From NCBI RefSeq assembly GCF_900115005.1, contig NZ_FOUY01000007.1, positions 62,001-126,000 of the forward strand: a DNA stretch of 64,000 bases. Reading direction: 5' to 3'. Numbering within the stretch: position 1 is the stretch's first letter; the number at the start of each line of letters is the position of its first letter. Both the position numbers and the translations under genes were made by a program. Source of the stretch: Pseudonocardia ammonioxydans. GTDB taxonomy: Bacteria > Actinomycetota > Actinomycetes > Mycobacteriales > Pseudonocardiaceae. Positions 22,593 through 30,886 of the stretch are shown one piece after another. The notes under the pieces were generated by a model. The model ran no database searches, was not told the DNA's origin, and saw only the letters and a program-made list of their open reading frames with translations.

Positions 22593-23261
22593 GTGCGGTG
22601 GTGGCGTCCCCTCCTGGCGTGTCTCGGGCTGGTGCTCCTGGCGAGCCTCGTCGTACTCGTCGCCCGGGCCTCCGGCATCTCCGTCGTCCCGCAGTTCGGT
22701 GAGCTGCGCCGGGTCGTGGAGTCCACCGGCGCGTGGGGGCCGCTGGCGTTCGTGCTGCTCCAGGTCCTGCTCAACGTGCCGCCGTTCCCCCGGACCGTGT
22801 TCACGGTCTCGGCCGGGGTGCTGTTCGGCGCGGTCGCCGGGACGGTGCTCACCCTGCTCGCCACCGCGCTCGCCGCGGTGGCCGCGTTCCTCCTCGTCCG
22901 GCTCACCGGGGGCCGGCTCGTCGCCCGCTACGCCACCCACCCGCGGGCGGTCTGGGTGCGCCGCCGGCTCGACCACCACGGCACGCTGGCGGTCACCTCG
23001 CTGCGGCTGATCCCGATGGTGCCGTTCGCCGCGATGAACTACCTGGCCGGGCTCTCCCAGGTGCGGTTCCGGCCCTACCTGGTCGGGACCGTCCTCGGCT
23101 CCGCGCCCGGCACGATCGCGATCGTCGCGCTGGGCGATGCGGTCACCGGGCACCTGCCCCCGGCGCTGCTGATCGTCTCGGGCGGCTGTGCGGTCGTCGG
23201 GCTGGCCGGGGTGGTGCTGGCGGCCCGCAGACCCCTGCCCGAGGAGGAGCCCGCGGCCTGA
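22593..23261 (+). CDS. TVP38/TMEM64 (SNARE-associated, DedA-like) membrane protein
   Basis: 222 residues with about five membrane segments. The family pattern PPFPRTVFTVSAGVLFG and the later LRLIPMVPFAAMNYLAGL are clear. The wider superfamily includes lipid scramblases/flippases; the role here is not known. Confidence 0.8.
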   Translation: MRWWRPLLACLGLVLLASLVVLVARASGISVVPQFGELRRVVESTGAWGPLAFVLLQVLLNVPPFPRTVFTVSAGVLFGAVAGTVLTLLATALAAVAAFLLVRLTGGRLVARYATHPRAVWVRRRLDHHGTLAVTSLRLIPMVPFAAMNYLAGLSQVRFRPYLVGTVLGSAPGTIAIVALGDAVTGHLPPALLIVSGGCAVVGLAGVVLAARRPLPEEEPAA

Positions 23262-23291
23262 GCCGCGAGCCCTCGATCGGCGGTCGTGCTG

Positions 23292-23365
23292 TGCCGGCGG
23301 CGGGATTCGAACCCGCACTTGCACGGACCTAAACCGTGTCTCTCTGCCGATTGGAGTACGCCGGC
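23292..23365 (-). tRNA. Atypical tRNA-Leu(UAG)-like gene with a short variable arm
   Basis: 74 nt. The acceptor stem is perfect (7 bp), the T arm perfect (GCGGG-TTCGAAT-CCCGC), and the anticodon stem CACGG/CCGTG encloses TTTAGGT, giving anticodon UAG (Leu, CUA). The variable region is only 5 nt (CAAGT), whereas bacterial tRNA-Leu normally has a long variable arm. The D stem is weak (CTC/GAG). CCA is not encoded. The first base coincides with the last base of the HNH gene's stop codon. The amino acid identity is uncertain. Confidence 0.7.
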
Positions 23366-24015
23366 TAGTTCTTTCGGCCGCACCATGTGTCCGTGAGCGC
23401 ATGGCAGTTGGGGCACAGAATACGGAGGTTCTCCAGCCGGTTGTCAGTGTGGTCCCCGTTGATGTGGTCGAGCTCGAGAGGGAGCTGTCGACCGCGCCAC
23501 TCGGTGAGACCGCATTCCTCGCACCGTGCCTGCTTCAGTCCCTCGGCGATCAGTCGCCTGCGCAGTACGGCACTGCTCCGATAGTCGGAGTTCCGGACGA
23601 GGATCTCGGAGAGGGGTCGTGCACGGCGACGGGGGAACCGGCGACCGCGCGCCCACGCCTGGCCGGTGAAATGGCCGGTGTCCAGCCCGAGCGTTCGGAT
23701 GTGCATCGTGACGGCTCGGAACATCCCTCCATTGGGTTGGTAACCGAGACGGCGCAGCACCCCGTGGACACTCACCTCCGCGGCGACCGCCTCGACGAGT
23801 TCGGCATCGGTGTAGCGCCGGCGGTGGTTGCGGTGCCCGGGATCGAGGGCGCCCGGGATGTGGCGCACATCCGCGCCGACTCGTTCGATGTGCTTCCGGA
23901 GCTGGTCGTAGCGGCCGGGCTTGATCCCGAGACGGTGACAGACCTCGCTCAACCTGGACGACGCCGCGACCGCGGCGATCAGCTGCTCGTCGGTCCACCG
24001 GCGGGCGCGGGGCAT
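23365..24015 (-). CDS. HNH endonuclease with tandem N-terminal DNA-binding repeats
   Basis: 216 residues. Two similar helix-rich modules (about residues 7-58 and 68-118; WTDEQLIAAV...LGIKPG and YTDAELVEAV...LGYQPN) look like DNA-binding repeats. The C-terminal HNH nuclease has a zinc knuckle (CEECG and CPNCH) and the ELDHINGDHTDNRLENL core. Base composition is visibly lower in GC than the flanks, suggesting transfer. Its TAG stop ends on the first base of the tRNA gene, so the tRNA is probably cut from the nuclease transcript. ATG 24015 or GTG 24018 could be the start. Confidence 0.82.
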   Translation of the reverse strand: MPRARRWTDEQLIAAVAASSRLSEVCHRLGIKPGRYDQLRKHIERVGADVRHIPGALDPGHRNHRRRYTDAELVEAVAAEVSVHGVLRRLGYQPNGGMFRAVTMHIRTLGLDTGHFTGQAWARGRRFPRRRARPLSEILVRNSDYRSSAVLRRRLIAEGLKQARCEECGLTEWRGRQLPLELDHINGDHTDNRLENLRILCPNCHALTDTWCGRKN

Positions 24016-24048
24016 CACCCACCGCCCGCCGGCGGGACCGCGCCCATG

Positions 24049-24516
24049 TCAGATCTTCCAGTCCCGGCGCAGCTTCGCGACGTGCCCGGTCGCCTTCACG
24101 TTGTACTTCGCGTCGGTGATCGTGCCGTCCTCGCCGATCAGGAACGTGGAGCGGATGACCCCGGTGACGGTCTTGCCGTACATCGTCTTCTCGCCGAAGG
24201 CGCCCCACGCGGTGAGGACGCTCTTGTCCGGGTCGGACAGCAGGGGGAAGGTCAGGCCCTCGGCGTCGCGGAACCTCGCGAGCTTCTCCGGCTTGTCCGG
24301 GGAGATGCCGAGGACGTCGATGCCGGACTCGTTCAGCTCGGCCAGGTTGTCGCGGAAGTCGCACGCCTCCTTGGTGCAGCCGGGCGTGCTCGCCGCGGGG
24401 TAGAAGTAGACGATCACCTTGCGGCCCTTGTGGTCGGCCAGCGAGACGGGCTTGCCGTCGGCGTCGTCGAGGGTGAAGTCGGGGGCGGGGTCGCCCGCCT
24501 GCAACCGGGTGCTCAT
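24049..24516 (-). CDS. bcp: Thioredoxin-dependent peroxiredoxin (Bcp type)
   Basis: 155-residue AhpC/TSA protein that reduces peroxides. The peroxidatic Cys is in TPGCTKEAC (first Cys), with the second Cys five residues on as in atypical two-Cys Bcp proteins. FYPAASTPGCT and ISPDKPEKLARF are typical. The ATG at 24516 is preceded 7 nt by CACTCT. Confidence 0.9.
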   Translation of the reverse strand: MSTRLQAGDPAPDFTLDDADGKPVSLADHKGRKVIVYFYPAASTPGCTKEACDFRDNLAELNESGIDVLGISPDKPEKLARFRDAEGLTFPLLSDPDKSVLTAWGAFGEKTMYGKTVTGVIRSTFLIGEDGTITDAKYNVKATGHVAKLRRDWKI

Positions 24517-24780
24517 GAGGATCAGAGTGCCACCCGCCGGCCGCGACGAGCGGCCCGGATCGTGGCCTGTGGACAACTCCGCCGGGTCGGGCCCGGTTGT
24601 GGACAGCGGCGTCCGGCGGGCGCGTGCCACCCGTCCGGTGCGCGCCGCGCCGTGGGCGGGACGCGCGGGGCACGGGCCCGGTGGCTACGGTGTGTGCCAC
24701 GCCGCCCGCACGTCGCCGGTGCGGGCGAGGACCAGCAGGAACCGGGGCGCGGAGCGCACCGGCCGGACCGAGGAGACGAC

Positions 24781-25005
24781 GTGGTGGCCCGCGACCCCGA
24801 GAACATCCAGCGCGAGATCGAGAAGACCCGGGACGCGCTGGCCGAGAGCCTGGACGCCCTGGCCGACCGGGCGAACCCGAAGACCCTGATCGAGGGGAGC
24901 AAGGAGCAGATCGCCGAGAAGCTCGCCGACCCCAAGATCAAGTACACGTTGATCGCGGTGGGCACGCTGGTGGGCCTGGCCGTGGTCCGCTCGATCTTCC
25001 GCTGA
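24781..25005 (+). CDS. DUF3618 protein, single membrane helix
   Basis: 74 residues: an acidic/basic helix (ENIQREIEKTRDALAESLDALADRANPKT), then one C-terminal transmembrane helix (about 54-72). Matches the DUF3618 family common in actinobacteria, of unknown role. GTG start with GAGGAG 7 nt before it; the next in-frame GTG is also possible. Confidence 0.75.
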   Translation: MVARDPENIQREIEKTRDALAESLDALADRANPKTLIEGSKEQIAEKLADPKIKYTLIAVGTLVGLAVVRSIFR

Positions 25006-25025
25006 GCCTGCGGCCGGCCGCTCAG
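25002..25025. terminator. Hairpin over two stop codons
   Basis: CTGAGC (25002-25007) and GCTCAG (25020-25025) pair around a GC-rich centre. The arms include the stops of both the DUF3618 gene and the convergent reductase gene. Confidence 0.45.
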
Positions 25026-26245
25026 GTCAGCGAGTCGCGGAACTCCAGGACGGTGTCGCGGTCGGCGCGGTCGGCCAGCGGCTTGCGGTAGCGGGCGATC
25101 CGCCGCGCCGCCCCGAAACCGACGACGGCGACGAGCTCGTCGCCGCGCAGGTAGCCGATGGTCGTCCCCTTGATCTCGCCGCCGGTGTCCCCGCCGTCGT
25201 CGAAGCCCTCGCCGTGCAGCGCCAGCAGGCCGTCGGCCAGCTCCGGGCGCCCGATCAGCTGGATCTTCAGCCCGAACTGGTCGGACCAGAAGTAGGGCAC
25301 GCTCTCCGGTGGCGGCTGCGCCCCCGCGATGTCCGCGGCCACGGCGGCGGCCTGGTCGGTCGCCGAGGTCCAGTGCTCGTGCCGCGGCCGGTCGCCGTAG
25401 CGCGGGTCGGTCCAGGCGGCGGCGTCGCCGACGGCCCACACCCCGGCCAGGCCCTCGACCCGGCCGCGCTCGTCGCACGGGATCCCGCCGGCCAGGTCCA
25501 GCCCGGTGGTGGTGAGCCAGTCGAGGTCGAGCCGGGCACCGACGCCGACGAGGATCGCGTCGGCGTCGACGGTGCTGCCGTCGGACAGCGTCGCCCCGGA
25601 GCCGGTCAGCGCCGACACCGACACCCCGCACCGCAGGTCCGCGCCGCCGTCGGAGATCAGCCGGCCGGCGAGCGCGCCGACCCGGGAACCGAGCACCCGC
25701 GCCATCGGCACCGCATCGGCCTCCAGCACCGTCACCCTCAGGCCGCGCGCCACCGCGGTGCTCGCGACCTCCGCGCCGATGAACCCGGCCCCGACCACGA
25801 GCAGCGACGACGCGCCGTCGAACGTGCCGCGCAGGGCGGTGGAGTCCTCGACGGTGCGCAGCAGGTGGGCCGAGTCCGGCTGCCCGGACAGTCGCCGGGG
25901 GGCGACACCGACCGCGAGCACGATCGCGTCGGCGTGCAGCGTGCTGCCGTCGTCCAGCTCGACCTCGTGCGTGTCCCCGCCGGGCCGCAGCGCGACCGCG
26001 GACCGGCCGAAGTGGGTGCGCACGCCGAGCCCGTCGAACTCGTCGTCGGCGACCAGGCCGATCCGCTCCCGGTCCCACTCGCCGGCCAGGTACTGCTTCG
26101 ACAGCGGCGGCCGGTCGTAGGCGGGCGGCTCCTCGGCCCCGACCAGGCTGATCCGGCCCGTGAAGCCGGACCGGCGCAGGCCCTGCACCGTCCGCAGGCC
26201 ACCCAGCCCGGCCCCGATCACCAGCACGTGCTCCGGCTCGCTCAT
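25022..26245 (-). CDS. FAD-dependent pyridine nucleotide oxidoreductase (ferredoxin reductase type)
   Basis: 407 residues. The N-terminal FAD motif VIGAGLGGLRTVQGL, the central NAD(P)H motif VVGAGFIGAEVAS near residue 150 and the FAD-binding VWAVGDAAAW are clear. It resembles ferredoxin/rubredoxin reductases that serve P450 or Rieske oxygenases; no such oxygenase is nearby. It lies 89 nt downstream of the sigma gene on the same strand and may be cotranscribed. Confidence 0.87.
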   Translation of the reverse strand: MSEPEHVLVIGAGLGGLRTVQGLRRSGFTGRISLVGAEEPPAYDRPPLSKQYLAGEWDRERIGLVADDEFDGLGVRTHFGRSAVALRPGGDTHEVELDDGSTLHADAIVLAVGVAPRRLSGQPDSAHLLRTVEDSTALRGTFDGASSLLVVGAGFIGAEVASTAVARGLRVTVLEADAVPMARVLGSRVGALAGRLISDGGADLRCGVSVSALTGSGATLSDGSTVDADAILVGVGARLDLDWLTTTGLDLAGGIPCDERGRVEGLAGVWAVGDAAAWTDPRYGDRPRHEHWTSATDQAAAVAADIAGAQPPPESVPYFWSDQFGLKIQLIGRPELADGLLALHGEGFDDGGDTGGEIKGTTIGYLRGDELVAVVGFGAARRIARYRKPLADRADRDTVLEFRDSLT

Positions 26246-26334
26246 CGCACCCCTCGTCCCAACGGCAGCAGAATCGCCCAGCTCGCTGCCGATGATCCTC
26301 TCCTGCCGCCGGTGGCCGGCGCACGGGGGCGTGG

Positions 26335-27111
26335 CTACAGGGCGCGCTCGCCGGGGTCGAGGCGGTCGCGCAGCCGGGTCAGCGTCTGTGCCAGCAGCCG
26401 TGAGACGTGCATCTGGGAGATGCCGACCTCGGAGGCGATCTGGGTCTGGGTCCGGTTGCCGAAGAAGCGCAGCATGACGATGGTGCGTTCGCGCGGTGCC
26501 AGCTCGGCGAGCAGCGGCCGGAGGGACTCGCGGTAGTCGACCCGGTCGAGTTCGGCGTCGGCGTCGCCCACCAGCTCGCCGACGGTGGCGCTGCCGTCCT
26601 CGGAGGACAGCATCTCGTCGAGCGACGAGCTGCGGTAGGCCTCGGCGGCCTCCAGGCCCTCCAGGACCTCGTTGACCGGCAGGTCGAGGTGCCGCGCGAT
26701 CTCGGACGGCTTCGGGGACCGGCCGAGCGTCTGGGACAGCTCGGACACCGCGCCGTTGATCGACACGTGCATGTCCTTGAGCCGCCGCGGGACCCGCATG
26801 GACCAGCTCTGGTCGCGGAAGTGCCGCCGCACCTCACCGGAGATCGTGGGGACGGCGAAGGAGAAGAACTCGCCGCCCTTGCCGGGGTCGAACCGGTCGA
26901 TCGCGTTGATCAGCCCGACCGTCGCGACCTGGACGAGGTCGTCGAGCGGCTCGCCGCGGTGGTTGAACCGGCGTGCGATGTGCTGTGCGACCGGCAGGTA
27001 GCCGGTGACCAGCCGGTCCCGCAGCTCCTCCCGCCGGGGGTCGTCCGGTTCGAGACCGGAGTACTCCTCGAGCAGCGGCGTGAGGTGGGCGTACTCGGGG
27101 TCTGCCGTCAC
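26335..27111 (-). CDS. Stress sigma factor, SigF/SigB type
   Basis: 258 residues with sigma-70 regions 2 (LDDLVQVATVGLINAIDRFD), 3 and 4 (FFGNRTQTQIASEVGISQMHVSRLL). The layout and the preceding anti-sigma gene make it a general stress or development sigma factor of the SigF group. The GTG start overlaps the anti-sigma stop by 4 nt, so the two are translated together, as in partner-switching operons. Confidence 0.92.
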   Translation of the reverse strand: MTADPEYAHLTPLLEEYSGLEPDDPRREELRDRLVTGYLPVAQHIARRFNHRGEPLDDLVQVATVGLINAIDRFDPGKGGEFFSFAVPTISGEVRRHFRDQSWSMRVPRRLKDMHVSINGAVSELSQTLGRSPKPSEIARHLDLPVNEVLEGLEAAEAYRSSSLDEMLSSEDGSATVGELVGDADAELDRVDYRESLRPLLAELAPRERTIVMLRFFGNRTQTQIASEVGISQMHVSRLLAQTLTRLRDRLDPGERAL

Positions 27112-27536
27112 AGGGCCGGCCCGGCGAGCTTGTGCAGCCGGATGGTCAGGGCGGGACGGCCGCCGTCGACCGCACCGGTCTCCACCGCCACCTGGTCGGC
27201 GAGGGTCTGGAGTACCCGCCAGCCGAAGCTGTCGGTCGGGAGTGTCGCGTCGGCGCCGGTGAGCACCTGGGCCGCGACATCGATCCGCTCGTCGTGCACG
27301 TCGAACGTGCACCGCAGCGACGAGCCGGGCTCGGCCAGCCCGACCAGGGTCGCGCAGGCCTCGTCGACCGCCATCCGCAGGTCGGAGATGGCGTCGAGGT
27401 CGAAGTCCGCACGGGCGGCGAGGTCCGAGGCGACCGCGCGAACCGTCGGGATCAACGCGGCCCGCGCCGCGGTCCGGATCTCGACGCTGGCCGCGCGGGG
27501 TTCGGCGGGTGCGCTCGAAGGTTCCTGCTGGGGCAC
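27108..27536 (-). CDS. Anti-sigma factor, RsbW/UsfX type
   Basis: 142-residue GHKL-fold protein that should hold the adjoining sigma factor. The N-box region reads AVDEACATLV, so the Mg-binding Asn of classic SpoIIAB/RsbW is replaced by Thr, and I see no DxGxG box; mycobacterial UsfX also lacks the Asn. It may therefore not be an active kinase. The GTG at 27536 was preferred, with AAAGGA upstream. Confidence 0.85.
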   Translation of the reverse strand: MPQQEPSSAPAEPRAASVEIRTAARAALIPTVRAVASDLAARADFDLDAISDLRMAVDEACATLVGLAEPGSSLRCTFDVHDERIDVAAQVLTGADATLPTDSFGWRVLQTLADQVAVETGAVDGGRPALTIRLHKLAGPAL

Positions 27537-27635
27537 GCTGGCATGTCCTTTCGACGTGGATCCGGTCCCGGCGCGAGTACGCCGATCAGGTGGAATCATG
27601 TCTGGCTCGCGCCGGATGTGCAGGGTCGGGCGTGG

Positions 27636-28049
27636 TCACGGCCCCGGGATCGCGGTGAGGTCGGGTACGACGGTGAACAGCTGTGCGGACCCGGTGACCT
27701 CCAGCGGCCGGAGCACGGCCCGGGCGGTGGCGACGACGACCAGCGTGCGGTCGTCGCGGGCGGCCCGGCGCGCGGTGTCGATGAGCACGCCCAGGCCGCT
27801 CGAGGCGAGGAACGTGACGCCCTGCAGGTCGAGGGCGACCCGGTGGTCGTCGGGACCGCTCATCAGCTCGTCGAGGGCGGTGGCGAGCCGGGGCGCGGTC
27901 AGGGCGTCCACCTCGCCGCGGACGGTGAGCACGGTCAGGCCGGCACGCGGGGACGACACCGCGACACCGAGGTCGACCAGCAGGTCCTGGTCGGGGGCGC
28001 CGTCATCCCGGGACGGCTCGGCCGGCGCGGATCCGGGCAGGGGGATCAC
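27636..28049 (-). CDS. STAS-domain anti-sigma factor antagonist
   Basis: 137 residues. The STAS domain carries the regulatory phosphorylation site in FLASSGLGVL. It should bind the anti-sigma factor when unphosphorylated and free the sigma factor. First gene of the STAS/anti-sigma/sigma string, about 100 nt before the anti-sigma gene. It is transcribed away from the LOV phosphatase gene across a 211-bp shared promoter region. The GTG at 28049 is the only plausible start. Confidence 0.85.
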   Translation of the reverse strand: MIPLPGSAPAEPSRDDGAPDQDLLVDLGVAVSSPRAGLTVLTVRGEVDALTAPRLATALDELMSGPDDHRVALDLQGVTFLASSGLGVLIDTARRAARDDRTLVVVATARAVLRPLEVTGSAQLFTVVPDLTAIPGP

Positions 28050-28247
28050 CTCCGTGTGGGGGCGGACGACCGATGACGGCCGGGCACACCGCCGTGGTCT
28101 CGACGGACTGCCTTCGGGCCCGCTCCGGTACGTGTCGTGCCGGGAGCCGTGGGAGTCCACCACACAGGGCGGAACTCCTCGGCGACGATACCGGCCGGTC
28201 CGTCGTGCCACCGCCGGAGGCCTCGATGGCAGGTGCCGGCCACGGCC

Positions 28248-28253
28248 TACTCT
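28248..28253 (+). promoter_or_regulatory. Leaderless -10 box (TACTCT) for the LOV phosphatase
   Basis: TACTCT, 7 nt, GTG at 28261. The 211-bp divergent region shows no clear SigF-type promoter by eye. Confidence 0.5.
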
Positions 28254-28260
28254 CGCCGCT

Positions 28261-30492
28261 GTGACCCCGTATCCCGACGACGGTGCGAGCGGACCCCCCG
28301 GAACCCCCGGTGACGCCCTCCGGCGGGCCGTGGGCCGCGCGGTCGAGGCGTCGGCGGACCTGGCCGTCCCGGCCCCCGCCGTCCCGGACGTCGCCATCCC
28401 GGACGTCGCCACGAGCGCCGGCCGGGTGGTGGTGCTGGTGATCGACATCGCCGGGCGGCGGATCGTCGACGCCGGCCCGTCCGCTGCGGTGCCGTGGGCG
28501 CCGGAGCCGCCGGTCGGGCTGTCGCAGTGGAGCGAGGCCGTCCGGCTCACCGGCCCGGACGGCCGTCCGTTCGACGGCGCGGGATCGCCGCTGACCCGCA
28601 TCGCCGACGGTGAGCCGGTGTCCGACGAACCGGTCGTGCTGCACGCTTCCGGTGCGCCTGCGGAGCAGGGTGGGACGACTGTCCGCGTGACCGGGTTCCC
28701 CCTGACCGGCCCCGACGGTGCTGCCGGACCCACCGGACCGGCCCACGCCCTGGCCGTCCTGCTGCTCCCGGACGGCCCCGCCCACCGCGACCGGCTGGAA
28801 CACCTGCGGGACCGGGCGGTGCTCGCCACCGAGATGTCGTTCGCGATCTCCGATCCGCGGCGGGCGGACGACCCGCTGGTCTGGGTGAACCCGTCGTTCG
28901 AGCGGCTGACCGGCTACTCGCTGGACGAGGTGGTCGGGCGCAACTGCCGTTTCCTGCAGGGCCCCAACACCGACCGCGCGGCGGTGCACCGGATCCGGGA
29001 GGCGCTGCAGGAACGGCGGCCGGTCACCGAGGTGCTGCTGAACTACCGGCGCGACGGCACCGCCTTCTGGAACCAGATCTCCCTGTCGCCGGTGCAGGAC
29101 GCCGACGGCGAGCTGGTGAGCTTCGTCGGCGTGCAGAGCGACGTCACCGAGCGGGTCGTCGTCGAGCAGGAGCGGCGAGCGGCGCTGGCCGACGCCGAGG
29201 CGGCGCGGGCCCAGCTGCGGCTCCTGGCCGAGGCGACGACCCAGCTGACGGCGGCACTCGACGTCGCCGACGCCTGCGCCCGGTTCGCCCGCATCGTCGT
29301 GCCCGAGCTCGCCGACCTGTGCACGGTCGACCTGCTGGAGGCGCCGGACGGGCGCAGCCGCGAACGGATCGCGGTCGCCGCTCGCGACGGCGACGACGAC
29401 GGGCTGCTCGACCGGGGCGGCCCGTTGCGAGCTCCGCGGATCGAGGACCTGGCCGCGGCGGCGGTGCGCGCGGGCAAGCCGTACCTGATCCCCGAACTGC
29501 CCGACGACGGCGGCGAGATGCTCCGCGACGACCCCGCGGCCGCCGAGGACTACGAGCGGCTGCGGCTGCGGTCCGCGCTGGCGCTGCCGCTGCTGGGCCG
29601 GGGGCGGGTGCTGGGCCTGGTCATGCTGTTCACCCAGTTCCCCTACGGGCGCCGCTACACCCAGCGGGACCTGCACCTGGCCGCCGACCTGGCCGGGCGG
29701 GCCGGGCTGGCGGTCGACAACGCCCGGCTCTACGAGGTGGAGCGGGCCGCGGCCGCGACGCTGCAGCGCAGCCTGCTGCCGGCCCTGCCGGACGTGCCCG
29801 GCACGGGGGTCGCGGCGCGCTACCTGGCCGGCGCGGACGGCAACCAGGTCGGCGGGGACTGGTACGACGTGCTGCCGATGCCCGACGGCTCGGTCGGTGC
29901 GGCCGTCGGCGACGTCGTCGGGCACGACCTGGCCGCCGCGGCCGCGATGGGGCAGCTGCGCGGTGTGCTGCGGTCCTACGCGTGGGGCGGTGACCGGCCG
30001 GGGGCGGTCCTGGACCGCTGCGACCAGCTCGTCCAGGGCCTCGACGTCGCCGAGATGGCCACCGCGGTGTACGCCCGGCTGGCGCCCGCCGCACCGGACG
30101 GCTCCCGGGTGCTGGCCTATGCCAATGCCGGGCACCCCGCGCCGCTGCTGCGCGAGCCGGACGGCACCGTGGTCCGGCTCGACGAGCACCGCTCGCCGAT
30201 GCTCGGCGCGGTGCCGGAGTTCGGCCGGGCGACCGGTGCGAGCCGCGACGACGCGGCGGTGACCTGCGCCCCCGGCTCGCTGCTGGTCTTCTACACCGAC
30301 GGGCTGACCGACATCGTCGGGGAGGACGCCGACGCCCGGGCCGAGCTGCTGGAACGGACACTGGCCGGCCTGCCCCTCGGTTCGACCCCGGAGGAGGTCG
30401 TGGACGGGATGCTGGCGGAGTGCCTGCCGGAGCGGCTGGTCGACGACGTCGCGCTGATGGTGATCCGGCTCGACGACGCCGGTGGTGGCTGA
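28261..30492 (+). CDS. LOV-GAF-PP2C (SpoIIE-type) phosphatase, predicted blue-light sensor
   Basis: 743 residues. A PAS-like region (about 55-170) is followed by a LOV domain (about 187-300) with the photoactive Cys229 in GRNCRFLQG, FMN contacts Asn261, Asn271 and Gln291. Then come a coiled linker, a GAF domain (about 320-505) and a PP2C/SpoIIE phosphatase domain (about 525-740; GGDWYD, GDVVGHD, YTDGLTD). Blue light should form a Cys-FMN adduct and change phosphatase activity toward a phospho-STAS protein, releasing the divergently encoded sigma factor. The GTG start is supported by the TACTCT box 7 nt upstream. Confidence 0.9.
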   Translation: MTPYPDDGASGPPGTPGDALRRAVGRAVEASADLAVPAPAVPDVAIPDVATSAGRVVVLVIDIAGRRIVDAGPSAAVPWAPEPPVGLSQWSEAVRLTGPDGRPFDGAGSPLTRIADGEPVSDEPVVLHASGAPAEQGGTTVRVTGFPLTGPDGAAGPTGPAHALAVLLLPDGPAHRDRLEHLRDRAVLATEMSFAISDPRRADDPLVWVNPSFERLTGYSLDEVVGRNCRFLQGPNTDRAAVHRIREALQERRPVTEVLLNYRRDGTAFWNQISLSPVQDADGELVSFVGVQSDVTERVVVEQERRAALADAEAARAQLRLLAEATTQLTAALDVADACARFARIVVPELADLCTVDLLEAPDGRSRERIAVAARDGDDDGLLDRGGPLRAPRIEDLAAAAVRAGKPYLIPELPDDGGEMLRDDPAAAEDYERLRLRSALALPLLGRGRVLGLVMLFTQFPYGRRYTQRDLHLAADLAGRAGLAVDNARLYEVERAAAATLQRSLLPALPDVPGTGVAARYLAGADGNQVGGDWYDVLPMPDGSVGAAVGDVVGHDLAAAAAMGQLRGVLRSYAWGGDRPGAVLDRCDQLVQGLDVAEMATAVYARLAPAAPDGSRVLAYANAGHPAPLLREPDGTVVRLDEHRSPMLGAVPEFGRATGASRDDAAVTCAPGSLLVFYTDGLTDIVGEDADARAELLERTLAGLPLGSTPEEVVDGMLAECLPERLVDDVALMVIRLDDAGGG

Positions 30493-30886
30493 CCGGGACC
30501 ACGCCGGAGGCAGGCGATCACGACCGCGCTGCAGGCAGATGGTCGGGCCTGCGCCGGAGGCGGTCGGCGGGGACCACGCCGGCCGCTGCGCCGCGGTCGG
30601 CCGGACACGTCCGAACTCCCCGGCAACCGGCCGGACCGGCAGGCCGACCGCCGGGCGGGCACCCGCCACCGTTCGACCGCCGGACCGTTCACCGCGACCG
30701 GCGGGCGTCGGGACGGCGCTGCGGCGCCGTGCCGCGGGCCCCGGTCGCCGGATCCGCGGGTTCACCGTCCGCTCGCGGCGCGACCGGCTCCACTCGTCCG
30801 TACGGGTGGCGATTTCGCGCGCGGCGGTACCCCCGGACGGGTCTACTCTCCGCGAGGAGCTGTCAGGTGCGGGACTCGGAAGGCGC
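30493..30886. other. 394-bp intergenic region with possible short leader ORF
   Basis: No gene supported. A 7-codon frame (GTG 30867 to TGA 30890) follows a GAGGAG site at 30854 by 7 nt and its stop overlaps the GTG of the next gene. TCTACTCTCCG at 30842-30852 repeats the 11-mer in the ctaD promoter region. GGACCACGCCGG occurs twice near 30500 and 30575. Confidence 0.4.

Noticed and set aside
26407..28260. 618-codon upstream extension of the LOV phosphatase frame
   Set aside because: It is antisense to the sigma, anti-sigma and STAS genes and has no domain; the TACTCT box sets the start at 28261.
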